DNA of 64,000 bases from Ophioderma brevispina (lineage: Eukaryota; Echinodermata; Ophiuroidea; Amphilepidida; Ophiodermatidae), in assembly GCA_023653785.1 (NCBI GenBank), contig JAMKCH010071751.1, positions 21,778-85,777 of the forward strand, in the 5' to 3' direction. A program made the translations under genes and the position numbers. This document shows positions 12,373 to 24,200 of the stretch, piece after piece (the first letter of the stretch is position 1; every line of letters starts with the position of its first letter). The notes under the pieces were generated by a model, which was not told the origin of the DNA, made no database searches, and saw only the letters and a list, made by a program, of their open reading frames with translations.

Positions 12373-13244
12373 AAAAACATTGTTCGTACTTTATTTTTTG
12401 TGATTGATATTTTTAAGGGGCATAACTTTTGTATGTGTATCATCGAAAGAAAGTAAAAAGTTATGGATGGAAACTTTATATTTCAAAAAACTTTAACAAT
12501 ATAGTTCAAACTCAAAATAAAAATTTTGCACCATGTGTCGGGTTTTCCAGATCACACAAATGGAGTAAACCACATATTTGAGTAATATTTTCCCCGACTC
12601 CCAGGGGAACCTTTAAAAGAACTGTCAAGGTTCAACATATGCAACATAATTATGATCTTAATGTACCACCAAGTGTACACATTTCCTAATTTTTATACTA
12701 TGTGCAAATATAATGTGCTTTTAGTGCATATCATTAATAATAATATAAACAATTATTACATCTTAAAAAACATACTAACCCCCTTTATTACTTAGCCAGA
12801 TTTAAGATTGGTTTATCCTCACAGTTTGCAGCAAGGTTAGGCTACAATTGCTCTAGCAGAAAAAATTCCATTAACCCCCCCCCCCCCCCCCAGCACTACC
12901 TCTATCTATCAGCATCTCAGGACTCTTTTGAATTTGGTTACTTGGCTGGTAATATCATGTAATTAGCAAATCAGAGATACTACTGTAGATGGTGGTGAAT
13001 GGTTACACAGGATAAAAACATTATCTTGATTGGTTATCATAGAGCTATCTCATGTTGTGTTGTCCGTAATATGAGCCAATCAGACAGATTGTATCATAGG
13101 TGGAAGTGCCACCAATAGCGTTAAGGAGTAATTAAACTTTATGCCATATCAGTTACAAAATAGTTCAGGCCAGTAATTCGAAGGGGATCTAACGATTAAT
13201 TTTCATCACTCTTACATCACACCGTTATGCAAAAAGGTCCATTC
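12373..13244. other. No gene recognised; C homopolymer
   Basis: Contains a run of about 16 C near 12,876-12,891. Nothing else was recognised. Confidence 0.45.
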
Positions 13245-13249
13245 ATGTA

Positions 13250-13378
13250 GGCCTAAACCCTGGTTTAACCTGGGTTTAAAGTTTAATGTAGGACTAACCT
13301 GGTTTAAACCTGGGTTTAAAGTTTAATGTAGGACTACCCCTGGTTTAAACCTGGGTTGTAAGAGTTAAACTTCCTTTT
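13250..13378 (+). repeat. Tandem repeat of about 57 bp
   Basis: About 2.3 units of ACCTGGGTTTAAAGTTTAAT, GTAGGACTA and CCTGGTTTAA. A similar CATGTAGGACTAAGCTGGTT block precedes the MITE at 39,083. Confidence 0.8.
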
Positions 13379-13565
13379 AGAATCCACTTATGTTAGGTCT
13401 TTACCGGTGTGGCCAACGGCCTCCTTACATGAATGCCATACCTTAACGTTGGCAATCAAATGACATTTTTGGGGCCTCCATATATTGAAATTGTCATTTG
13501 TAAGTGATTGTCATAAAGACAAGACCTTAATAGATTTCTTACCTTGTCTTGGCTCCAGAAATGCC

Positions 13566-13956
13566 TTAAAGAGAGGCTAGGCGATTTCCTTCAGAAAGAA
13601 GCACCCCCCATGTTTTTATGTCGACCCAGGGTTTTTTTGGCATATTTGGAATGCTTTCCACTGTATTATATCAAACCTGAAGGGAATAAGCCGAATACGC
13701 CTTCTTTATGTAAAATATGATGATTTAGATTATTTCTGCGTGTGACGACAGAAAGTCCAAGCACAGTTGTTCTCTGGGACACTTAAACTATCTTCCCCCT
13801 CTGCACGTTCAAAACCCGTTTTTTCTTTTTTCTTTTTTCTTTTTTGTCCAATAAAACCTTCGGAACGTTCTTGGTAGGTGTGGTCTACAATCGATCTGTG
13901 CAATTTGAGATAAATTTGTATCTAAAAAAAAATCTCCTCTCCTCCTGGGCCCTTAA
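13566..13956 (+). mobile_element. TTAA-flanked MITE, family F1, copy 1
   Basis: TTAA at both ends (13,566 and 13,953) with inverted ends AGAGAGGCTAGG / CCTCCTGGGCCC. The interior (TATTTGGAATGCTT, GAAGGGAATAAGCCGAATAC, GATGATTTA, GACAGAAA) matches 19,080-19,455 and 31,870-32,150. A (TTTTTTC)n stretch is included. No coding capacity. Confidence 0.75.
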
Positions 13957-14467
13957 AGTGAAAACAAAAGGAGAGCTCCATTTGGCTTAATTTCAATATA
14001 AAACACTGCTGAATTTAGTATTTTCTCCTACAGTGAATATAAATTCCACCATTTTTGTCCACAGAAATTAATTTCCGCTTCAAAATCTTTTCACAGGGAA
14101 AAAATCTCTCCTATCTGCACCTTTAAAATCACAGCCACTCTGAAACCTTTCTATTCCCCCTGATGGACACCTTGTTGGGGGTTTTAGTACAATCATGTTT
14201 CCTTTTGTCAGTCAATACAAGGTAAAATGCCAATATAAATACATCACATATATTTGTTATTTTAAAATATACAGATCTTAATTAACAGCAAAATCCTATG
14301 ATGCCTAAAATTTCTCAAAATTTTCTGTTTGATTCATCGAACCATTCGAGTGATACTTCCAAAAAAATCAGACCAGAATCTTCTCGTCAATGGCCTAATG
14401 ATCACAGAAAACTGTTGAGAGATTAAAAAATAATACACACTTTGTCTCATGAAAAATATAGCTTGCT

Positions 14468-14793
14468 TCTGGGGGGTACTCAACTTTATTTTGGGTAAGT
14501 ATGTGCCACCCGGATTTCAAAAATTGAGGCTCCGGAGCTGATTCAAGGCCCATAAAATGGGGTCTCAGGAGCTAGATTTTCCAAAGATTTTAGAAAATAA
14601 GCTGCAATTTCCTTCAATTACAGCTACTTTTTGAGGTGTTTTGAAGAAAATTTGGTAGTATATGGATTTGGACATGAAAGGCAGGGTCTATGGAACTGAA
14701 ATGGTCCTAAAATGGGTCACTGGGGCTGAAAAAGAGCCTGAAAATGAGGGTGGCACATATCCATACTACCTCCCATGTGAGACCCCCCAGGTT
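14468..14793. mobile_element. MITE with CTGGGGGGT termini
   Basis: The left end CTGGGGGGTACTCA..TATGTGCCACCC is inverted at the right end GGGTGGCACATA..GTGAGACCCCCCAG, giving about 325 bp with terminal inverted repeats of 40-50 bp. I have the impression that such CTGGGGGGTACTC / TATGTGCCRCCC edges occur in many marine invertebrate genomes. Confidence 0.75.
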
Positions 14794-14804
14794 GGTAAAT
14801 ATGA

Positions 14805-14922
14805 GTAGAAAATAATCTTTGCCTCTGATGATGGCATCTCCTTGAGTGTCGAAAGCTCAGCCTTCCAATTTGGATGCCACTAGGGAAAAATTATTTTCTA
14901 CTTATGTCGAGAGTAAGTGAAA
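14805..14922 (+). repeat. Hairpin with hammerhead-like core motifs
   Basis: GAGTAGAAAATAAT (left) pairs with ATTATTTTCTACTT (right). Inside are CTGATGA (14,825-14,831) and CGAAA (14,850-14,854), the two conserved hammerhead ribozyme core blocks in the right order. A stable helix II between them is not evident, so activity is doubtful. Confidence 0.4.
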
Positions 14923-15024
14923 AAGAATGAACTAAATATTAAGTGATACATATTTGGGGTCATCCTGTATGTATAATAAAAAAACTTGTGACGTTTGATC
15001 CAGTATAAACCACCTATAACTTGT

Positions 15025-15210
15025 TTAATCCAGTTCCCCAAAATTTTCAACCTGTATATGATTTAACCCATCCCCAGTGCCATTTGTTGCCGGGCCCTCT
15101 CCAGCAGCATTCAGTTGTCTTAGCACAAGCTTCTTGTACACGCCGTCTTTAGCGAGGAGCTCATCGTGTGTGCCTCGCTCGGCAATGCTGCCATGATTGA
15201 TGACAATGAC
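15025..15210 (-). CDS. ABCB terminal exon: NBD end, C-tail and stop
   Basis: A 186-nt terminal exon: 61 codons and TAA (15027-15025), acceptor AG at 15212-15211. It continues HASQ with [20 protein letters not shown], the usual end of an ABCB NBD (G-x-I-x-E-x-G-x-H-x-E-L), then [12 protein letters not shown] and a polar tail of about 25 residues rich in G, N and T. The tail is not recognised and may be lineage-specific. No disruption is seen. A minus-strand AATAAA lies at 14490-14485, but within a MITE, so its use as poly(A) signal is uncertain. Confidence 0.92.
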   Translation of the reverse strand, partial: VIVINHGSIAERGTHDELLAKDGVYKKLVLRQLNAAGEGPATNGTGDGLNHIQVENFGELD

Positions 15211-18200
15211 CTAAGACAAAATAAAATAAGGAATCACTTGGTAAGTAAATAGAAATTGTGATTGTTCATTTTAAAATAGGCATGTTTTGAATCTACAGGC
15301 ATGCATGTGCCTAGAGAATGATTCATGATTGTCCTTTTTTCACTCTTAATAACAATTTGTAAAATTACTTTTGGGGTCAAAATTGGCAAAAATCACTCAA
15401 AATTTACATTTTGATCCAAAACATTAAGATGGTAAATAGTGATTTTTTTTATTGTTTATAAATATTACAAGTAACAAGTTCTCTCTATAGCTATTATGAA
15501 TGTTTTACTTATTAAAAGGTAAAGCCATTTTAATAATTTACATTTCTGTTAAAAGAAGGAAAAATCATGAAAGCAAATTACTCAACCCCAAAAAATCTCA
15601 AGTTATGTCACTTTAAAAAAACCAAACAGCTGTTTAAAATTAAAACTGGAATGTACTGAACCACTAGTATTGCCTGCTTTCACAATTACTACATGACCCT
15701 TTTCTTACAACTTGACCTAAGATAACCTTTAACCTTGGAATGTGACCTTTGACCTGATCAGCTGATGAAGGTGTTCATACTGCACCTGCAACCCAAATGT
15801 GGTTGCAACTGTATTTAATGTATTCAACTGGCACCAAAACTTTGGCGCAACTTTAACAGAACGACTGACTGGTTAGTGCCCGACTATAATCGTATTCATT
15901 AATTCTGGGACACGAACAACCAAAATACCGCATATGTGTGTATCCTAACCTCGGAAGCGTATGTTCCAATGCCCTTGACAATGGCAATATAGCGCGTTTA
16001 ATGCAGGACGCAGTAGGGCGTAGTCGTGCGTAAGTTGAATGCATGAACGCTTGTATCAAGCTCTCTGTGCATACGCCATGTCCCAGAATTAAAGAATACG
16101 ATTATAGCAGACGACACAAAAACCATTACGATCAGAAATCAAACAATTTGGGGTTGAACAAAGACCCCACATCCAGAAATAGCCACTGTTAAAGGGATAA
16201 GCAGCGATTTACTGATCCAAAACACACACCCACACACAAAAATTATATTTTGGTATTTTTGTAAATGGCATACATGTGCTACCGATTATGATTAAGCAAA
16301 TCAATGATAGTGTCTTTGAAGTATTTATATGGAATTGTACAGACATATCTTTGATTTATAAGCTAAAAATGCATTTCGACATTTTTTATTCTCTTGCATT
16401 ATCGCTGCTCATCCCTTTAATTGAATGTACTTGATTCATAAAATCATTACCATCAGAAGCTATGGAATTTTGGGTTGAACAAAGACCCCCCCCCATATCC
16501 AGAAATAGCCACTCTGATAAGTTGTAATTCTCAGAATAACTCCCTACACACTTTTTCTAACACTATGAATTCGGAAACCCTTCACAGAATAAAGCACAGG
16601 TTTATTCTGTTAAGGTTTCCAAATTCATAAGTGTGTCAGAAAAAAGTGTGTCAGAAAAAAGTGTGTCAGACGGGTCAGGTTACGGAAACTCTCCCTATTA
16701 CTCCACATAATTGGAATGCTTTTAACCCCGAAGCACTACCTGCATTTCATACAGCATTTCTAATTGGTCAATTACATAATATATTCATTTCATTAAAGCA
16801 ATAATAGCACATTTTTTTTGAAGAGCACCCCAAATTTTTCAAAAATTTTGAGATTTTTACACGATTGCATTGGTAACTGGCTAGTAAACTATACCTGTGA
16901 ATGGTTAAGCTCGAAAAGGTCTGTGTCGCAAACGAATGAATTTTGTAATTAGAATAATTAATATCGGAGATCTCCGATAATAATTCAACGGCTGCTGGAA
17001 TGACCTTCCAATATGAAATAGCCGGGAAGTAGCACCATGTACGTATCTATGCCCATCCATTAGTTGTTTTTCTTGAGGTGGCACTATTTCATCATGGACG
17101 GGCATAAACTTAGCATTTCCAGCTCTGCCGTTAAGTACAATCTGGGATCACAATTCTAATTACAAAATTGCTTATTTTATGATAAATACGCGTTTTTGAG
17201 CATTCTCGTTCGCAGGTGTAGTTTCCTAGACAATTACCAACATAACTGTGCAAAAATAAAAAAAATTTAAAATTGGGGGCGCTCTTCAAAAAATGTGCTG
17301 TTATTGCTTTAACCAGCTGAAATGCAGCTTCCCAATATTCCAACTCTGTCCCTCCTAGCTCTACCACCATTCTTTCCATGTTGCTTATTGTATTTTATAA
17401 TACCGTTTGCATAGCGCCTTTTCCAGTGGATTCAAAGCGCTGTTGCTTTTTATTATTATTACGCTGCCATCAGGAAATCGTCAATCATTTACGTTTTATC
17501 TAGGCTGGCAAGGCCAAGCTAGGCCAAGCGCACATCCCTATCAGCATTTGCAATATTCCCCATAACAGCTCCCCAGATTTCGCTTGGGTCGACTAGGCAA
17601 TTGAGATTAAGTATCTTGCCCAGAGACACAAACACATTGACTGCAGCAGGGCTCAAACTCACAATTTTCAATGGTCTTCTGTTCATGAGTCCTGCGCTTT
17701 GTCTGTTACGCCACATGTGCTGTCAACAAAAGATCACATAAGTTCCATTGTGACCAATTGGATGGTAGTACAAATGAGATTCAAGATTGTCATATGAATG
17801 CAAGAAGGTCATAAGTGCAATAGCTGCCATGTGACACATTTGTGTGCTGCCATGCGTTAGTACAACCCTGAAGTTACCTTTTCTAGAGTCAGTGGCTCTT
17901 GAAATAGTTCTTAAGGCGACACAGTCACCAGAAGAACCATTTCAGAACCGCTGACAAAGTCGTGGTATAATAGAATGTTTGATGGTAATTTCTGACAAAT
18001 AGCAGCTATTACACTTACATGCATTTACACGACAAAATTCCCTGAACACACTTACCTGAGATGCATGTTTGACTGTAGACAGTCTATGTGCTATAACAAG
18101 TACTGTCCTACCAACCATAGCTCGGTCGATAGCTTCCTGAACCAAATGCTCACTCTCGGCATCAAGGGCACTAGTCGCCTGAAATGTCACACAAAATGGT

Positions 18201-21200
18201 TCAAATTGACAAACGGAAGTGGCTAGTTAAAATAACGGGTTGGACAAACACATATCTGTATTTAAAAAGAAGTCATTTATTTTGGGACAAGATAACACTT
18301 TATTGTGCTCCTCTCTATAATTATTTGGGCAAAAAAATCAAATTTTTCCACATCAAAAAGGGACATTTTTGTTTCTACATAAGACCCATATCAGCTTCCC
18401 CTTTTTGTGGGCCGCCAGCTATACTAAACTGGCAGGACCACTTAGCAATCCGTTGTGCATGTGTATGTGTGGATGTATGTGTGTGTGTCACTAAATTGTT
18501 AAGTTTTTTTAAATTGACGTCAATTGAAAACTTAATTTAATTGGAACCAAACTTCTGTCATAGGTGCACCATGGGATCCCTCATATGTTGATGAGGTCAA
18601 AAGGCCATGTGCTGATGTGAAAGGTCATGTGAGGTCAAGTTGAAAAATGGGCTAAAAATGTAAAATTGACCTCAATTGAAAACTTAAAGTTCAATTGGGA
18701 ACCAAACTTATGTCATAGGTGCACCATGAGTTCTCTCATATGTTGATGAGGTCAAAGGTCAGGTGCCAAGGTCAAAGAGCGGCCCACAGCTTATATTCTT
18801 TGAATATAGTGAGCGCGAAAGCCGCAAAATTCTAGTTGTAATTTATTATGCCACCATGTCTATACACCTGGATTAGTAATGATCCAAATATTCAGAGCAT
18901 ATATCTATCATTCTTAAACAGATAAGGGAAATTTATGCAACTTCATTGGTTCTTGCCAGGCTTCAATTTAGACTGGGTACTACGAGATATGTGCTGTGTA
19001 TTGATGTTAATTTGAGGTTTACGTTCAACATGTTAATCAAATTTTCTTACGAGGTGGTGACAGTCCTCTTTTGTTGTAATTAAAGAGACACTAGGACATT
19101 TCCCGAAAGAAGCGGCACAAATTGTTTTAACCTGTTTTTAAAAAAAATATTTGGAATGCTTACCTATGTATTAGATCACACCTGAAGTGAATAAGCTGAA
19201 TACGCTGTCATTATGCAATAATATCATTAAGATGATGATTTACAATTTTCTGTCGTGCAGGACAGAAAAATCACAGCATGCTTTTCTATGGGGATGATTA
19301 CGATACCAGGCAAGTTCAAAACATAGTTTTTGGTCTTCTTTTTTACTTTTTGTCCAATAAACCTTTGAAACATTCTCAGAAAGTGTTCTACAACCGATCA
19401 AGTGCAAATTGAGAGAAATTGGTATCCTAAAACAAATCTCCTCCAGTCCCTTTAAGCAACAAGGACCACATAAGTACGTTTAAGAATGAATAAAGGTATC
19501 TTTTTGAACCAGTAATCTCTTTTCCTCTATAACAAATTGAAACCGGTGACATACCATTTTTATGCATGGTAGAAAGGCCAAATTCCACTTTTATCATGAC
19601 ACTATAAGAATCAAACATACCCCCACAAAAAGTTTAACTTAAACATCTTACAACAGAATATGGCATGTTTCACGTTAAGTACCTCTCGAGTTTCCATAAA
19701 CTTTACACATATGGAGTAGTAGGCCACGATACGTTCGTGATTTAACAATATTTTCGTGCTCCAGCGCTGGGGATCACTTACTTCCTTCACTAAAATTTTA
19801 AAAATATTATGTAAACCAGGAAAAGCTGTATCCCCAAATGAAAAAGAGTGCACATTATTTAAAAAAATGAATAAAATGTCAACCCAATTTGCTCCTAGAA
19901 TTTCATTGACCAATATGTACACGTAAACTCAAGCGAACAATAGCGCTAATGATATTCAACAATCAACCTAAAACACTTCAGATCTCTTCTCAACAGGGTA
20001 ATGCAAAAAAAAAGTCCCCAATTAAGTTACTGCCCACAAACTGTTGAAAGATTTTCAAGCTATATCCTGTATTTTGACTTCCCCGTATTGAGCTCTAGTA
20101 TCTATTCATAACTTAAAGGGGCAAATACTACCACCTCGCTCAATATTTTAAAAATGTTTTTTTTTTTTAATTCTTTTATCTTTCTTGGTAAATTGAATCG
20201 AAATAGAGGGTTTTACACCTTTCTTTTCGAAAAAAAAATATTAGCATATGTCAAAGTTATGAAACACACAGTAGAATCTCAAGATTCTTTTATCGCCAAT
20301 GAGGAAGGAACGTCGTGCCAATGCAGCAAGACTAACCTTCGAAATCTTTCACCTGCGTGCACAATAACAATGGACCAGACGTAAAAAGAATGTGAAGTGT
20401 GTTTCCGGGCGATTATTGAGTATCACGGAGTGTAAATCGGACTTTAACTACACACTTTTTGAAGGAGATGCAAAAACGAAACCTCACCAAACACTAACAA
20501 ACTAACCTGAAACATGACCCAATGACCTGTGAACCTTGGTCCATGACCGTTGACATCATTCACAATATGACGGAACCCCTATTGCATGCAGCACCTTAAT
20601 ATCCAAGTCTGGTGTAACGGACTTAACTTTTCGAAGGGCACATGAAAATAAAAAACCTAACCAAACTGGAACCCCCACACATACAGACAGACCATGTGCT
20701 GCTATCGCAATACCCCCTCCTACTGCTTTTCAAGCATGAACTTTTCAAACTAGACCACAAAATACTTAGAACATTGGCAAAAAGGCTATCGCTCATCATG
20801 CTTGTCCAGTCAAACACCTTGTTAACAGTTAAACACTGCCAACCATTGTGCTATAACCAGGTTTAGTTGGTAATGATTTTGGTTACAATACTGCCACCTT
20901 GTGTTATAACCAGGTTTAGTTGATATTTGGGTACAAACTGCCAACCTTGTGCATAACCAGGTTTTATTGGTATTAACTTTGGTGGAAAGCGTTTCCTCAT
21001 GTACCCCACCCCACACTTATAAAATTTTACAGGAAACAAATTCTTTTTTATTTATGGCCTAGCACTAACAAAAACCCTAACCTAACCTAACCTAACCTAA
21101 CCCTAACCCTAAAAGAGCCCAAAATTAAAAAGAATTTATACAGTAGACTTTGAAGGGGTAATAATGAACTCTTGCCGATTTGGTTATAATACTAGGTTAT

Positions 21201-24200
21201 TCTTTTCACTTGGCCTAATAGCTCAAGTTTTTAACCTCAGTGGAACAACTTTTTTCACAGAATGTGCTAAAAAATGTGTGAAATTTGGTAATCTTTCTGC
21301 AAATGTGTATTAAATACGTGGATTTTGGGTTTCCTTCCTCCTCCTACACCGGAAATCATTTTTGACCGAAATTCAATGTCTCCACAATGCACAACGATGC
21401 CAACGAGTAGAATATGGCATCACTCTCCATGCAACGCTCGCGGTTTAGTGCACCTACTTAAACTACGCGGACATTTTGCGGTGCACAATTTACAATGCAA
21501 TCAAAGAGTCCTTGTTACTGGTAAAATTTTGTACAGCACGGTTATTCGCCACATGTATGAACAGAAAAAAGGACCGTATGACCAAACACCATAGAAAATA
21601 TGCACTATTTATTTTAATATAGAAGTGCGCGCGGGTTGTTGGTAAAATTTCGGAAAGATTAACATCCGGTCGGAAATCCAAAATCCTCATATCTTGCAAA
21701 CTTTGGACAATTGGTATACCCATGGGCTCACTTTCAATCGTGGAGACATATCAAAGACCCCATTTCTCAGTTGTTGCCAACGCCGAGGTTTACCCCTGCA
21801 ACAATTGGGCTACTTTTACATGCCTGCCGCCCCTAATAAAAAAAGGCCGGCCACTGGTTTTGCCCCAAGGGGGCTACTTTTCATAGTCCCGAGGCGCGGC
21901 ACCGGTGCGGCACCCGCAGGCAGCCTTATATTCCCTCTGTCCATCATCATTTACGATGCTCCGCGAAAGTTTTAAAAGGTCCGTAATTGATTATCGCTTC
22001 CTTTCTTCTTGAACATGCTTTACCTGCATTCACTACACGGGGTACTCGCTCGGGTATGACAACAATAGTAACAAACTCTTAACTTCATCCCGTGATCTGA
22101 GTGCTTTGTACTCCTTACACGACGGGGAGTAGGTGCTCACTCAGGTATAACAACAAATAATTATCCTAACAAAAAGTGACTGTCATGGGTGGTACAATGT
22201 TTCAGGTTTCAGGGGTAGGGTTCATTCCCGGCTCACTGGGGTGAAACGTGAGAGGGCAATTAAACCTTGCTGAGCTGTTAGGATGTAAGTAAAAAGGACA
22301 CGCCGCATGCATCCTTTTCTGTTGCGAATATAATCAAATGATTTGGTAAATTAATTTAAGTGCCGCGGGTATTCGAGGCCCTATAAAACGGAACATTTCT
22401 TGACAAGTATTCGTCACTGAGTTGCTCTGACATCAGATCATAAACATCGTTAATATATACGGTAATCAACTTCGTGAGTACTCGACTACGAATTATATCT
22501 TGTATTATCGCCAGTATTTTTAGAAATAAAGAAAAAAATAATAAAATGAAGAAAAAGAAAGAAAAAAAAAAGATTCATAAATAAATAATAAATATAAAAT
22601 AAATAAGAAATAAAAGATAAATAATAAATATAAAATAAATAAAAAATAGTTAAAAATCAGACTAAAATGGCATTTTTTCGTAAAAAATAGCGCCCTCACA
22701 TGGGCTAAGCGTCAAGTGAAAAATTGGGCTACTTTTTGGTCATTTGCCGCGCCTTGGCGCGGCCCTTTGCCGCGGGTAGGCAAAATTTTTGTTGGCAACA
22801 CTGCCCAATCTAAACATAAACACCTCCCTCAGATTTCCAGAACTGAAAAAACATTCTATTTTCAAAGTTACTGCATAGTACAAAAATAGTTTAGATTTAA
22901 TTTTTTCATGATTTTTGCAGTGTTTTTGCTATAATTCAAATTTGCAGTTTTAAGAAATTGAACGTGTTCCCCGTGGGTCAAAAATATTTTCACAGGCTTT
23001 TAAAGGGGCACTTTGTGGTCCACAGCCTCGGCCCCCTATACAGGAACCTTGTCATTTTTTTGTTTGAAAAATGCAAGATCCAACACCAAAGCTCTATTTA
23101 GTATTTACCTGCATCTAAAACCACCTTTTCCAAGAACTTTAACAAATATTTTAATATAGCCCCATAATATACAAATATTGACTGCTCATGAGGGAAACGA
23201 TGCAAAATAACTACCAGAGGTGACTGGGGACCATGGGCCTACTATTTTCGGTCGAGGGAAAATAGTAGGCCCACGGTCTCCAGTCACCGAGGGGAGGTAT
23301 TTTGCACCATTTCACGAATATAGAGCAGTCAATATTTGTTTTATATAACATATAAAAATATTTCTGTCATTTGAAAAACTTGCCAAGAGTCGTCGAGATC
23401 AGCTGATCAATAACCGTGAGGCACGGGCGATGCAAGATACCAATGCAGGGAAAAAAGTTCCCATGAAAATGAACTATTTTCCCTGTGATGGGGTAAATAT
23501 TAGCTTTTTATGGGAACTTTTGTCTCTCCTGTGAAATTTTGGGGAACTAGTCTCAAATATTTTAAGTCACGTGATATAGTATCCACCAATCAAATGACAG
23601 AAATATTTTTATGTGTTATATAATACAGAATAAAGCATGAAGCAGTTATTTGATAGTAACATTATGTGTATCCATAAATAGCTGGCTCATGCCCTTGTAT
23701 GGGCCTATTATGGGCTATAATAGGATTTTGCATATTCGTACCTTCCATTGCAACATTTTACACTGTTCCTCACCTCATCTAATAACAGCACCGCCGGATC
23801 CATGATAAGCGCCCTCGCTATAGCAACCCGCTGCTTTTGTCCTCCTGATAATCTTACTCCACGCTCACCGACCAAAGTTTCATAGCCTTCTTCAAAGGAA
23901 GTGATGAAATCATGGGCGTAATTGGGCCATTAAGATGCTTCTATGATCTGCAAGGGAAAATTGTATTAAGACACAATTTTGTATTTATTTTCAGTTGTCT
24001 TGTTTAAACTTAAAAAACCTGGGGTATCATTCAATGCTGAGGCAATGATCTCCTGTGCCCAGGAGGACACCGTGAAAATATTCCCTTACTGGAACCAGTT
24101 TTTGATGGACCCTATATCCCTTAGACAAAAAAAATACCCCCCCAAAAAATTGCCATTTCCATATTTGGGCGATTTTAAAAAAAAGCAAAAAAAAAGCTGT

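Noticed and set aside
12156..12443. Proline-rich 95-codon minus-strand frame
   Set aside because: Produced by the G/T-rich tract.
19611..19922. 103-codon minus-strand frame
   Set aside because: AT-driven composition, no domain, and no splice or neighbour support.
21073..21112. Chromosome end
   Set aside because: The tract is only 40 nt and is flanked by ordinary intron sequence on both sides.
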